NCBI RefSeq assembly: GCF_008364845.1
Contig: NZ_VTTP01000011.1
Location: 62,001 to 126,000, forward strand
Source: Actinotalea subterranea
Lineage (GTDB): Bacteria > Actinomycetota > Actinomycetes > Actinomycetales > Cellulomonadaceae
Length of the DNA stretch: 64,000 bases
Direction of reading: 5' to 3'
Shown: piece after piece, positions 1 to 8,230 of the stretch
Numbering within the stretch: the stretch's first letter is position 1
How the letters are laid out: each line of letters begins with the position of its first letter
Position numbers and translations under genes: made by a program
The notes under the pieces: generated by a model
Told to the model about the DNA's origin: nothing
Database searches by the model: none
What the model saw: only the letters and a program-made list of their open reading frames with translations

Positions 1-576
1 GAGACCCTCGTGGGTGAGGGTCAGGTTGCCGTTCTCGTCCGCGACGGTGCCGCGGATGAGGGCCACCTGGATGGGGAACGAGGGGTAGAAGAGCCACTCC
101 TGGCCGGCGAGCTCGATGACGTGGACGATGTCGTCGATGCTCGAGGGCGACATGCGCGCGCCCTCGACCCGCGGGTCGACGAACGTGCCGAGGCCGACCT
201 TCGTGATGACGCCGGGGCGCTTCGCCGCGATCTCCCGGTACATCTGCGTGATGACGCCCTGGGGGAGGTTGTAGGCCTCGCACTTGTCCGCCTCGATGAG
301 CTTGGCGAGGGCGGGTGAGGCGATCGCGATCCCGCCGATCCACCGCTTGATGAGTCCCTCGTGGCCCCAGTGGCTCATGCCCTTGTCGCGGCGGTTGCCG
401 ACGGCGCTGGCGTGCATGACGGTGAGGTCGTGCGGACCGGCGCCGTCGAGGAAGCGGCGCTCGACAGCGGCGAGGGTCTCCTCGTTGACGCACGCGAGGC
501 CGAAGCCGCTGAGCGCGACGGTGTCCCCGTCGTTGATGAGTTCGGCGGCCTGGGCGGCCGTGATGACGTGTGCCAC
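1..576 (-). CDS. Acetate/propionate CoA-transferase, YdiF-like, N-terminal part
   Basis: Family I CoA-transferases move CoA between a carboxylate and an acyl-CoA donor in the cytoplasm. Only the first 192 codons lie in the window; the 3' end is cut off. The start is GTG 576, with AAGGAG eight bases upstream. The visible part contains a GDTVALSGFG-like glycine-rich loop, NLPQGVITQMYRE and a VGLGTFVDPR segment, which match my memory of the E. coli YdiF/propionate CoA-transferase N-terminus. The catalytic glutamate lies beyond the window. It is transcribed away from the acyl-CoA dehydrogenase and fixABCX genes across a 290-base spacer, echoing the E. coli ydiFO-ydiQRST arrangement. It probably supplies or recycles the acyl-CoA used by those genes. 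The natural substrate cannot be told from this part. Confidence 0.85.
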   Translation of the reverse strand, partial: MAHVITAAQAAELINDGDTVALSGFGLACVNEETLAAVERRFLDGAGPHDLTVMHASAVGNRRDKGMSHWGHEGLIKRWIGGIAIASPALAKLIEADKCEAYNLPQGVITQMYREIAAKRPGVITKVGLGTFVDPRVEGARMSPSSIDDIVHVIELAGQEWLFYPSFPIQVALIRGTVADENGNLTLTHEGL

Positions 577-743
577 GCTCACTGCTCCTTCGTCGGAGTT
601 CCGAGCCCGGGCTCGGCAGGTTCGGTACGGCTACCGGAGCCCCGGACCGCATCCGGCCTGCGTCCTTGCCAGGCCTCGTCACGCGGTCCTCGGTCCGTCT
701 TGTGCATCGCTTCACAAGTTTGCGGACGAATCCCGTCTGTATT

Positions 744-759
744 CAGGACCATCGTCCTG
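744..759. promoter_or_regulatory. Inverted repeat in the CoA-transferase/acyl-CoA dehydrogenase spacer
   Basis: CAGGAC and GTCCTG are separated by four bases in the 290-base divergent spacer (577-866). The position suits an operator shared by both directions, and the only local regulator is the TetR gene at 5395-6165. That link is inference. No clear -35/-10 pair was found in the spacer. Confidence 0.3.
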
Positions 760-866
760 CGCCTGGCACGAGTGCGTCCCCCGACCATGGATCAGGCGCC
801 GCGACGACGCGCCGCAGGGCCTCCCGACGACGGGAGCGGCCCCTCCCCATCGAAAGGTGCACGACC

Positions 867-2009
867 ATGGACTTCGGTCTGACGGACGAGCAGCAGCTGC
901 TGCTCGAGAGCCTCGACGAGCTGCTCGAGCGGGAGTGCCCGGAGTCCTACATCGCGGAGCTGGACCTCAACCACCAGCCGCCCACGACCTTCCGCCGCGC
1001 GATGAACGACGCCGGCTTCGGCTCGCTCGGCTTCCCCGAGGAGTACGGCGGCACGCCCAGCGACGCCCTCACCCTCGTGATGCTCGCCGAGCGTGTGGCG
1101 CGCCAGGGCCTCAACAACGGCTACGGCCTCGAGCTCCTCCAGGCCATGGACATCCTCGAGTTCGGGTCCGAGGAGCAGAAGACCGAGATCCTCGGCCTCC
1201 TCGCGAACGGCGACGTGCCCTTCGCGCTCGGCTTCACGGAGCCCGGCGCGGGCTCGGACAACTCGGCGATGGCGACGACGGCCGTCCACCACGACGGCAT
1301 GGTCACCTTCAACGGGACCAAGACCCTCATCACCAACGCGCTCCAGTCGCGCTACCTGCTCCTCATGGCCAAGGACCCCCAGGTCGAGGACCCGCGCAAG
1401 TCGATCTCGATGTACCTCGTGCCGATGGACGCGCCGGGCGTCACGACCAACCGCCTCGACAAGATCGTGTGGCACATCTCCGACTCGTGCGAGATCTTCC
1501 TCGACGACGTGACGCTGCCCGAGAGCTCGCTCGTCGGCGTCAAGGGCAACGGGTTCAAGCAGCTCATGCGCAACTTCGAGCTCGAGCGCCTCGTGATCGC
1601 CGCGAACTGCCTCGGCCTCGCCCAGTGCGCGTTCGACGACGCCGCGACGTACGCCGCGCAGCGCGTCCAGTTCGGCAAGCCGATCGGCTCGTTCCAGCTC
1701 ATCCAGCTCAAGCTGACCGACATGGCGATCAAGCTCGAGAACATCCGCAACTTCGTCTACAAGACGGCGTGGATGGTCGACCAGGAGCTCCCGCTCAAGA
1801 GCCAGGGCGCGCTGTGCAAGCGCTACTCGGCGATGGCGGCCTTCGAGGTCGCGGACGAGGCCATGCAGATCTTCGGCGGCGTCGGCGTGACCGTCGGCAC
1901 CCGCGTCTCGCGCCTGTGGCGTGACCTGCGCGGCCACCGCTTCGGTGGCGGCACCGACGAGATCATGGTGCACATCGCCGGGCGGCAGATCGTCAAGGAC
2001 CACAGCTGA
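867..2009 (+). CDS. Acyl-CoA dehydrogenase, CaiA/YdiO-like
   Basis: FAD-dependent acyl-CoA dehydrogenase or enoyl-CoA reductase of 380 aa, a normal length for the family. ATG 867 has AAAGG upstream. FAD/substrate motifs are EPGAGSD (125-131) and QRVQFGKPIGSFQLIQ (265-280). At the place of the usual catalytic glutamate near the C-terminus the sequence reads GGGTDE (360-365), so that Glu is absent, as I recall for E. coli CaiA. A glutamate in LERLVIA (E240) sits where isovaleryl-CoA and long-chain acyl-CoA dehydrogenases carry their base. The gene heads a same-strand run with fixABCX, 49 bases before fixA, so its electron partner is almost certainly FixAB rather than a generic ETF. It may work as a dehydrogenase or, like CaiA, as an enoyl-CoA reductase. 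The acyl substrate is unknown. Confidence 0.9.
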   Translation: MDFGLTDEQQLLLESLDELLERECPESYIAELDLNHQPPTTFRRAMNDAGFGSLGFPEEYGGTPSDALTLVMLAERVARQGLNNGYGLELLQAMDILEFGSEEQKTEILGLLANGDVPFALGFTEPGAGSDNSAMATTAVHHDGMVTFNGTKTLITNALQSRYLLLMAKDPQVEDPRKSISMYLVPMDAPGVTTNRLDKIVWHISDSCEIFLDDVTLPESSLVGVKGNGFKQLMRNFELERLVIAANCLGLAQCAFDDAATYAAQRVQFGKPIGSFQLIQLKLTDMAIKLENIRNFVYKTAWMVDQELPLKSQGALCKRYSAMAAFEVADEAMQIFGGVGVTVGTRVSRLWRDLRGHRFGGGTDEIMVHIAGRQIVKDHS

Positions 2010-2058
2010 GGCCGCGCACCGCGCCGACCCAGCACACCCCCAGCGAAGGAGCAGCTCG

Positions 2059-2832
2059 ATGAAGATCGTCGTCGCCTACAAGTGGGCGCCCAACCCGCAG
2101 GACGCCGAGGTGGCCCCGGACGGGTCCGTGGACTGGAGCCGTGCCAAGGGCGCGGTCAGCGAGTACGACCCGGTCGCGTTCGAGGCGGCCCGCCAGCTCG
2201 CCGACGCGACCGGCGGGGAGGTCGTCGGCCTGACCGTCGGCGCCGCGTCGGTCGACAGCCCGCTCGCCCGCAAGGCGGCCCTGTCCCGCGGCCTCGACCG
2301 GCTCGTCGTCGTCGCCGACGACAGGCTCGCCGACGCGGACGGCACCCGCCTCGCGGCGGTGCTCGCCGCCGCCGTGCGCTCGATCGGTGACGTCGACCTC
2401 GTCCTCGCGGGCGACTCCTCGGTGGACGTCGCCGAGGGACAGGTGCCCATGACGCTGGCCGGCCAGCTCGGCTGGCTCGGCATGGCAGCCGTCTCGGGCG
2501 TGACGCCGTCCGCCGACGGCGTGGTCGTCGAGCGCGACCTGCCCGGCGGCATCACGACCCTCGCCCTGACGGGTCCGGCCGTGCTGGCCGTCACCACCGA
2601 TGCCGTGGTCCCGCGGGTGCCCGGCATGAAGGACATCCTCGGGGCGGCCAAGAAGCCCGTCGAGGTCGTCCCGCTCGACGCCCTCGAGGTGCCCGACGTG
2701 GTTGCGGCCACGACGCTCTCCGGGTCGCGACCGGAGACCGGCAACCGACGCGGCGTGATCATCGACGGCGCCGACGCGTCGTCGGCTGCGGCGGAGCTCG
2801 TCGCCGCGCTGCGCACCGCGCGGGCCCTGTAG
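2059..2832 (+). CDS. fixA: Electron transfer flavoprotein FixA (ETF beta-type)
   Basis: Beta-type subunit (257 aa) of the FixAB electron transfer flavoprotein, a cytoplasmic heterodimer passing electrons between an acyl-CoA dehydrogenase and FixCX. ATG 2059 follows GAAGGAG. The N-terminus MKIVVAYKW and the ISEF-like segment VSEYDPVAFEAA (about 35-46) are FixA-like. The segment VPRVPGMKDILGAAKK near residue 190-205 is the ETF-beta signature. It lies between the dehydrogenase and fixB in one run. In bifurcating Fix/Etf complexes this subunit helps bind the flavin that splits electrons. Whether this complex bifurcates cannot be read from sequence alone, but the presence of fixC and fixX beside it points that way. 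Confidence 0.93.
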   Translation: MKIVVAYKWAPNPQDAEVAPDGSVDWSRAKGAVSEYDPVAFEAARQLADATGGEVVGLTVGAASVDSPLARKAALSRGLDRLVVVADDRLADADGTRLAAVLAAAVRSIGDVDLVLAGDSSVDVAEGQVPMTLAGQLGWLGMAAVSGVTPSADGVVVERDLPGGITTLALTGPAVLAVTTDAVVPRVPGMKDILGAAKKPVEVVPLDALEVPDVVAATTLSGSRPETGNRRGVIIDGADASSAAAELVAALRTARAL

Positions 2833-2863
2833 TCCACGACGTCCGGAAGAAGAGAGAAGCATC

Positions 2864-3802
2864 ATGAACGTTTCGACCCAGACGTGGATCGTCGTGGCGG
2901 ACGACCCGGCCGTGAGCGGCCTGGTCACGACCGCCCGAGGGCTCGGCGGTGCGGTGTCGGCAGTCGTCGTCGGCCGCAAGTCGGTCGCCGACTCGGTCGC
3001 ACGAGCGGGCGTGGACGAGGTCCTGTGGCTCGGTGAGCCGGGGGACGGCGCACCGGTCGAGGCCTACGCGGGTGAGGTCGCACGTGTCCTCGCCGAGGCC
3101 GGGGCCGCACCCCTCGCGGTCGTGGGTGCCACGACGCCGGCGGGCCGGGCGCTCCTCGGTGCGGTCGCCGCCCGGTTCCAGGTGCCGGTGCTCGCGGGCC
3201 TGCGCGGCGCGACGCTCGAGGGCGACGCGGTCGTCGTCGAGCGCTCTGTGCTCGGCGGGATCGCGGAGCGCCGCGTGCAGGTCGTCGGAGGCCCGAGCGT
3301 CCTCGCCGTCGCCGCCGGCGGCGTCACCGACGAGGGGACCGCTGCGGCCGTGCGCGAGGTGCCGGCGCAGCCGCTCGGGGCGGCCCGCGTCACGGACGTG
3401 CGCGTCAAGGAGCAGACCGGCGTCGACCTCGGCGCGGCGCGCGCGGTCGTGGCCGTCGGCCGTGGGCTCAAGGCCCAGGCCGACCTCGACCTCATCACGG
3501 ACCTCGCCGCCGCGGCCGGCGCCGAGCTCGCGTGCTCGCGCCCGCTGGCCGAGGGCGTCGACTGGGTAGCCAAGGAGCGCTACATCGGCATCTCGGGCCA
3601 GCACATCGCCCCGGAGCTGTACGTGGCGGTCGGAATCTCGGGCCAGCTCCAGCACATGGTGGGCGTCCGGGACGCGAAGGTCGTCGTCGCGATCAACTCC
3701 GACAAGGCCGCGCCCGTCTTCGCGCAGTGCGACTACGGCATCGTCGGTGACCTCTACGAGGTCGTCCCGGCGCTGGCAGCCGCGCTGCGGGCCGGATCGT
3801 GA
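2864..3802 (+). CDS. fixB: Electron transfer flavoprotein FixB (ETF alpha-type)
   Basis: Alpha-type subunit (312 aa) of the FixAB flavoprotein. ATG 2864 follows AAGAGAGAAG. The C-terminal FAD domain starts near VGRGLK (198-203) and carries ELYVAVGISGQLQHMVG (251-267) and INSDKAAPVFAQCDYGIVGD (277-296), the ETF-alpha signature that binds FAD. The N-terminal half is a Rossmann-like domain. Its stop codon overlaps the fixC start as GTGA, so the two are likely translationally coupled. Confidence 0.93.
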   Translation: MNVSTQTWIVVADDPAVSGLVTTARGLGGAVSAVVVGRKSVADSVARAGVDEVLWLGEPGDGAPVEAYAGEVARVLAEAGAAPLAVVGATTPAGRALLGAVAARFQVPVLAGLRGATLEGDAVVVERSVLGGIAERRVQVVGGPSVLAVAAGGVTDEGTAAAVREVPAQPLGAARVTDVRVKEQTGVDLGAARAVVAVGRGLKAQADLDLITDLAAAAGAELACSRPLAEGVDWVAKERYIGISGQHIAPELYVAVGISGQLQHMVGVRDAKVVVAINSDKAAPVFAQCDYGIVGDLYEVVPALAAALRAGS

Positions 3803-5133
3803 CCGCGTCGACGCAGGACGCGGGCGAGCCGGAGGTCGACTTCGACGTCGTCGTGGTCGGCTCCGGCCCGGCCGGCTCCGTCGCGGCCTACCGCCTCGCG
3901 CAGGCGGGGCTCTCGGTCGTCCTCATCGAACGTGGTGAAGCACCGGGCTCGAAGAACCTCTCCGGCGGCGTGCTCTACGGCCGCGTCCTCGACGAGGTGT
4001 TCCCGGGCTTCGCGGACGAGGCGCCCGTGGAGCGCCGCATCACGCGCCACGTGACGACGTTCCTCACCCCCGACTCGTCCGTCGGCATCGACTACGCCGG
4101 CCGTGCGCTGGCCGAGCCGGTCAACGCGGTGACGGTCCTGCGGGCGCGGTTCGACCCCTGGCTCGCGGGCAAGGCGGAGGAGGCAGGCGTCTTCCTCATG
4201 CCGGGTGTCCGGGTGGACAGCCTGCTGACCGAGACGGGGCCCGACGGCGCCACCCGGGTCGTGGGCGTGCAGGCGGGCGACGACCAGCTCCGCGCACGCG
4301 TCGTGGTGGCCGCGGACGGCGTGAACTCGTTCCTCGCCCGGTCCATCGGCCTGCGGCGCAAGGAGCCCACCAACCACATGGCCGTCGGCGTCAAGGCCGT
4401 CGTGAAGCTGCCGCGCGGTGTCATCGAGGACCGCTTCGGCGTGACCGGTGACGAGGGGGCCGCCCACGCGATCGTCGGCGACTGCACGCTGGGCATCGGT
4501 GGCGGCGGGTTCCTCTACACCAACACCGAGTCCCTCTCCCTGGGCGTCGTGCTGCGGCTCGACGACCTGGTGCGCTCGGGACGGACCGCGATCGAGGTCT
4601 TCGAGCACTACTCGCAGCACCCCGGGCTCGCGCACTACCTGCGCGACGGGGAGATCGTCGAGTACGGCTCGCACCTCGTCGCCGAGGGTGGTCTGGCCAT
4701 GGTCGGCGAGGTCGCCACGGGCGGGCTCGTCGTCGTCGGCGAGGCGGCCGGGCTCACCATCAACTCGGGCCTCACCGTGCGGGGCATGGACCTGGCCATC
4801 GGCTCGGCGATCGCGGCGTCCGACGCCGTGGCCGAGGCGGTCGCCGCGGGCGACGTGTCGGCTGCGGGGCTCGCGGGCTACCGCCGGCGCCTCGACGCGA
4901 GCTTCGTCATGCAGGACATGCGCACCTACGCGAAGGCACCGGCGTTCCTCGAGCGCACCGGCATGTACGGCGCGTACGGGGAGCTCGCGGCGAGCATCTT
5001 CGAGGGCGTGTTCACGCTGGACGGGACCCCGCGCAAGCACCTCACGAAGGTCGCGTGGGAGGCGTTCCGGCGCTCGCCGGTGCGGGCACGACAGCTGGTC
5101 AGTGACGGATGGGCGGGGGTGAAGGCGCTGTGA
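3799..5133 (+). CDS. fixC: FixC, ETF-quinone oxidoreductase-like flavoprotein
   Basis: FAD-dependent oxidoreductase (444 aa) that connects FixAB to the quinone pool or, with FixX, to a low-potential acceptor at the membrane surface. The N-terminal dinucleotide fold is plain: DVVVVGSGPAGSVAAYRL with the GSGPAG loop at 21-26 and an acidic residue ending strand two (LIERG). A second FAD-contact segment, VVVGEAAGLTINSGLTVRGM, lies near residues 312-331. GTG 3799 overlaps the fixB stop, and the 3' end overlaps fixX in the same way. Length and ending (TKVAWEAFR) fit FixC proteins. It lacks the ferredoxin domain of eukaryotic ETF-QO; FixX supplies that function. Confidence 0.92.
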   Translation: MTASTQDAGEPEVDFDVVVVGSGPAGSVAAYRLAQAGLSVVLIERGEAPGSKNLSGGVLYGRVLDEVFPGFADEAPVERRITRHVTTFLTPDSSVGIDYAGRALAEPVNAVTVLRARFDPWLAGKAEEAGVFLMPGVRVDSLLTETGPDGATRVVGVQAGDDQLRARVVVAADGVNSFLARSIGLRRKEPTNHMAVGVKAVVKLPRGVIEDRFGVTGDEGAAHAIVGDCTLGIGGGGFLYTNTESLSLGVVLRLDDLVRSGRTAIEVFEHYSQHPGLAHYLRDGEIVEYGSHLVAEGGLAMVGEVATGGLVVVGEAAGLTINSGLTVRGMDLAIGSAIAASDAVAEAVAAGDVSAAGLAGYRRRLDASFVMQDMRTYAKAPAFLERTGMYGAYGELAASIFEGVFTLDGTPRKHLTKVAWEAFRRSPVRARQLVSDGWAGVKAL

Positions 5134-5414
5134 AGACCACGACGGTTCCCGAGCGGCTGGCGGCGAACAGGTTCGAGATCGACGAGGACGAGTCGCACAT
5201 CGAGGTCGACCAGGAGCTGTGCCGCACGACGGGCACGGGCAAGGCGATCATCGCCGTGTGCCCGGCCGGCGTGTACAGCGAGCAGGACGGCGAGATCCTC
5301 GTCGACTACGCGGCGTGCCTCGAGTGCGGCACGTGCCTCGCGGTCGCGGCGCCCGGTGCCCTGAAGTGGCGCTACCCGCGCGGCGGGTTCGGCGTCAGCT
5401 TCCGGGAAGGCTGA
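5130..5414 (+). CDS. fixX: Ferredoxin-like protein FixX
   Basis: Small iron-sulphur partner of FixC (94 aa from GTG 5130, close to the usual 95). The cysteines are C31, C44 (VCPAG) and the cluster CLECGTC (63-69), followed by ALKWRYPRGGFGV, the typical FixX tail. GTG 5130 overlaps the fixC stop as GTGA, the same junction as fixB/fixC, so I prefer it to an in-frame ATG at 5109 that would lie wholly inside fixC. FixX should carry one 4Fe-4S cluster and pass electrons to or from FixC. The last 20 bases overlap the 3' end of the convergent tetR gene. Confidence 0.9.
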   Translation: MKTTTVPERLAANRFEIDEDESHIEVDQELCRTTGTGKAIIAVCPAGVYSEQDGEILVDYAACLECGTCLAVAAPGALKWRYPRGGFGVSFREG

Positions 5415-6165
5415 GGGGTACCGCACCGGCGGCCCGGAGCTGGGCGTCGACCATCTGGTCGATGTACTCGGGCAGGTTGGTGCGGACCCGGTCGAGCAGG
5501 TGGGGCGGCGTCACGAGGATGTGCATGAGCACCGAGCCCTCGATGGCGTCGAGGATCTGGACGGGTGACGTGCCGGGCGGCAGCTCGCCCTGGGCGACAG
5601 CCTCCTCGACGCGCCGCCGCTCCTCGATCACGAAGTCGGTGATCGCCTCCCGGCGGATGTCCGTGAAGACCTCGGGGTGCGCACGCGCCTCGACGTACAG
5701 ACGGAGCATCGCGAGGCCCGTCGTCGCGAGGTAGAGCTCGGCCCGGCTCGTCGCGTGGGCCACGAGGTAGTCGCGCAGGGTGATCGGGCCGGCATCGGCC
5801 GGGGTCGGCTCGACGGCGGGCGCGTGGTCCGGCGCGGCGGGTGCGGAGGCCGGTGCGGCGCCGTCCGCCGGGGACGCACCGCCGTCGGTGACCGTGCCCG
5901 CACGGGCCACCGCCTGCTGCGTGTGCCGCAGCGCGGCCGCGAGCAGCGTCTCCTTGTCCTTCCACCGCAGGTAGATGGACGACTTGCCGACGTGCGCGCG
6001 CGCGGCGACCTCGTCGATCGTCAGACCCGCCCAGCCCTTCTCGCCGAACACCTCGGTCGTGGCCCGCAGGGCGCGCTCCTCGAGCATCGGGTCCCGGGGG
6101 CGCCCCCGCCCGCGGGGCGCGTCGCCGTCCGCCTCCTCGTCGAGAGGTGCAGGGCTCCTGGTCAC
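5395..6165 (-). CDS. TetR-family transcriptional regulator
   Basis: One-component repressor of 256 aa. The helix-turn-helix lies at about 33-80, with LTIDEVAARAHVGKSSIY typical of TetR. A proline/alanine-rich stretch of about 45 residues follows the DNA-binding domain, which is unusual and may be a linker. GTG 6165 lies six bases after TACCGT (plus-strand 6172-6177), so the mRNA may start at or next to the start codon (leaderless). It converges on fixX and overlaps its 3' end by 20 bases. The fix module is the obvious candidate target because no other uncharacterised promoter is adjacent, but this is inference. Confidence 0.88.
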   Translation of the reverse strand: MTRSPAPLDEEADGDAPRGRGRPRDPMLEERALRATTEVFGEKGWAGLTIDEVAARAHVGKSSIYLRWKDKETLLAAALRHTQQAVARAGTVTDGGASPADGAAPASAPAAPDHAPAVEPTPADAGPITLRDYLVAHATSRAELYLATTGLAMLRLYVEARAHPEVFTDIRREAITDFVIEERRRVEEAVAQGELPPGTSPVQILDAIEGSVLMHILVTPPHLLDRVRTNLPEYIDQMVDAQLRAAGAVPLSLPGS

Positions 6166-6204
6166 GGGACCACGGTAGTCGCTGCGCGGGGGTCGTCCGG
6201 CGCG

Positions 6205-7851
6205 TCAGTCCTGGTCCGCGGTGCCGAACTCCCAGTGCCAGGGCTCCTGCGGGCCGCCACCACCCGGCTCCATCAGCGCAGGGTGCGACCAGCCGAAGTC
6301 TCCGGCGTTCGCCTTCATCCAGCGGTAGCTCGGGTTCGTGAAGGAGCCCAGCCGACCGAAGTCGCCGAGGTCGACCGCGACCGCGAACCCGTGGTTCGAC
6401 GTGCCGGGCGACGCCGCGAGCCACCCCCGCGACCGACGCGTGGCCACCTGGGCCGAGTACGAGCGGTAGGAGCTCACGACGTCGAGGTCGGTGCCGAACT
6501 CGGCCCGGTACGCCTCGTTGAGCCGCTCGAGGGCCTCGGCGGCGTCGCACCGCAGCAACGCGTCGGCCGCGAACGCCGGCGCGCACAGGACGTCGAGCGG
6601 GATCTCACCGTTCGGCGACTCCTGCGCGACGGCGACCTTCCGGGCCACCTCCGCGGCGGCCGCCTCCGCCGCAGCGCGCGCGGCCTCCTCCGCGAGCCGC
6701 GCGTCGGCCTCGGCCTTGACCTGCGCCGCGACCGTCCGCAGCTCAGCGGACAGGGTGCTCACCTCGGCTGCCTGCGCGAGGAGGGCGTCCGCGTCCTGCG
6801 CCGTCGCGGCCAGGGGCGCGCGCTGCCCGGTCGACGGTGCCGCTGAGGGCACCGCCGTCGACGAGCTCGTCGCCTCGCCGCCCGGCGCGTCGCTGCCTCC
6901 GGCCGTGCCTTCAGCGGCGCCGGCACCCTCGACCGGCTCCGCGGCCGGTGCGGGGAATGCCTGGTCCGGGAGGGCCTCCCGCACGACTCCGGTGCCCCGT
7001 CCGGTACGCGTGGACGCGACGTCCCGCAGGGTCGTCCCTGCGGAGGCATCCGCCGAGGGGGTGCCGGCGACGGGATCGGCCGTGAGGTCTGCCGAGGCGC
7101 TGACGCCCGCGACGTCCTCGAGACGGTCCACGGCGTCCTGCAGCGGCGCGAGGGTCGCGGCGTCGAGCACGGGTGTCGCCGTCGTCGCGACCGAGCCCGC
7201 TTGTGCCATGGCCGTGAGAGCCTCGTCGACCGCCCGGCCGTGCTCGGCGTGGGCCCAGGCGGCCGCCTGGCCGGTGAGCCGCGCGGACGCGGCGCGGTCC
7301 GCACGAGGGACCCCGTCAGCCGTGGCGCTCGCTGCGCCGGTGCCGTCCGACGCGCCGGTGGGACCGAGCCCGAAGCCGGTGACGAGGAGCCCGGCCGACA
7401 GCGCCACGGTCGTGGCCGCGCGTCCGGCGCGTCGGCCGCGGCGTCGTTCGAGGGGCTGCGCCGGCAGCGTGGGGTCGAGCAGGGCGAAGGGCGCGGGGCA
7501 CGCGGCTGCGGCGGCCTCGGACGGGGCAGGTGGCTCGTCGGCCAGGGCGCGCAGGGCAGCCTCGGCGAGCCGGAGCTCGCGGCGCGTCGGGTAGCGCGGC
7601 GCCGCGACACCGGACGCTGCCGTGGTGGAGGTCGGGAGGGCCGACGTCGGGAGGCCGGGCATCGGGAGACCGGGCGCCGGCGCCGCACCTGGAGTCTCGT
7701 CGGCGGCCTCGAGGGCCCGGCGTCGGGCCTCCTCAGCGAGGCGCAGCGACCGTCGCGTCGGGAGGGCTGGCACCGGAGCTGCGGCCTCGAGGGCCTCGGC
7801 GTCACCGCTCGGCGTGTGCCGGGCAGCGGCGTGGGGGAGCTCCTGCGTCAA
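6205..7851 (-). CDS. Membrane-anchored M15 (VanY-type) D,D-carboxypeptidase family protein
   Basis: Putative peptidoglycan D-Ala-D-Ala carboxypeptidase acting outside the membrane. From TTG 7851 (GAGG ten bases upstream) it is 548 aa; the start is uncertain because no ATG or GTG fits well. The N-terminal cytoplasmic part carries two copies of a TRRxLRxAE motif (PTRRSLRLAE near 31, PTRRELRLAE near 88) in a Pro/Ala-rich region. One membrane helix follows at about 147-163, then a long Ala/Thr/Glu-rich linker with helical, coiled-coil-like stretches. The C-terminal 110 residues form the VanY domain with SSYRSYSAQVA, zinc-site SNHGFAVAVD and EPWHWEFG. It is a paralogue of the protein at 11738-13486. 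Processing or regulation by the N-terminal motif is unknown. Confidence 0.85.
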   Translation of the reverse strand: MTQELPHAAARHTPSGDAEALEAAAPVPALPTRRSLRLAEEARRRALEAADETPGAAPAPGLPMPGLPTSALPTSTTAASGVAAPRYPTRRELRLAEAALRALADEPPAPSEAAAAACPAPFALLDPTLPAQPLERRRGRRAGRAATTVALSAGLLVTGFGLGPTGASDGTGAASATADGVPRADRAASARLTGQAAAWAHAEHGRAVDEALTAMAQAGSVATTATPVLDAATLAPLQDAVDRLEDVAGVSASADLTADPVAGTPSADASAGTTLRDVASTRTGRGTGVVREALPDQAFPAPAAEPVEGAGAAEGTAGGSDAPGGEATSSSTAVPSAAPSTGQRAPLAATAQDADALLAQAAEVSTLSAELRTVAAQVKAEADARLAEEAARAAAEAAAAEVARKVAVAQESPNGEIPLDVLCAPAFAADALLRCDAAEALERLNEAYRAEFGTDLDVVSSYRSYSAQVATRRSRGWLAASPGTSNHGFAVAVDLGDFGRLGSFTNPSYRWMKANAGDFGWSHPALMEPGGGGPQEPWHWEFGTADQD

Positions 7852-8054
7852 GACGTGTGGTCCTCGCTCATCGTGTGCGTCGGCGGTTCGGGGGACGTCC
7901 GGCCCAGGGGGAGGGGCGCGCGTCGGCGTCCATTGGCACATGCCCCGGCCCGTATCGACGAGTCGAGGAGGGCGAGTTCACACGATCCCCACACGATTCG
8001 CGTCAGGAGCGCGCCAATGACCTCCTTCAGGAGCGGTTCACCGTCCGCTGGCGC

Positions 8055-8068
8055 GTGACCTGGGTCAC
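8055..8068. promoter_or_regulatory. Perfect inverted repeat GTGACC-TG-GGTCAC upstream of the ABC operon
   Basis: A six-base perfect dyad with a two-base spacer lies in the 379-base divergent spacer between the VanY gene (7851) and the ABC ATPase (8231). It looks like an operator for a dimeric regulator. The rest of the spacer holds a direct repeat ATCGTGTG-GGG-ATCGTGTG (read on the minus strand near 7980-8000) but no gene I can support. Confidence 0.35.
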
Positions 8069-8230
8069 GTCCGTCACCCGTGGGCCCGGGCGAGCCGAGA
8101 GCACCGGGCCACCCGCCCCGGCGGGCGATCCTGGGTCGGCAATACCCCGACGGCCCGCGCCGTGCCGCCCTACCGTGGGAGGTGCGGGCTGTCGGACGAG
8201 GACGTCGAGCTGTGAACCGGGAGGTGCCCC

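Noticed and set aside
5109-5129. Earlier ATG start for fixX
   Set aside because: It would add seven residues (MGGGEGA) inside fixC; GTG 5130 gives the usual FixX length and the same GTGA overlap as fixB/fixC.
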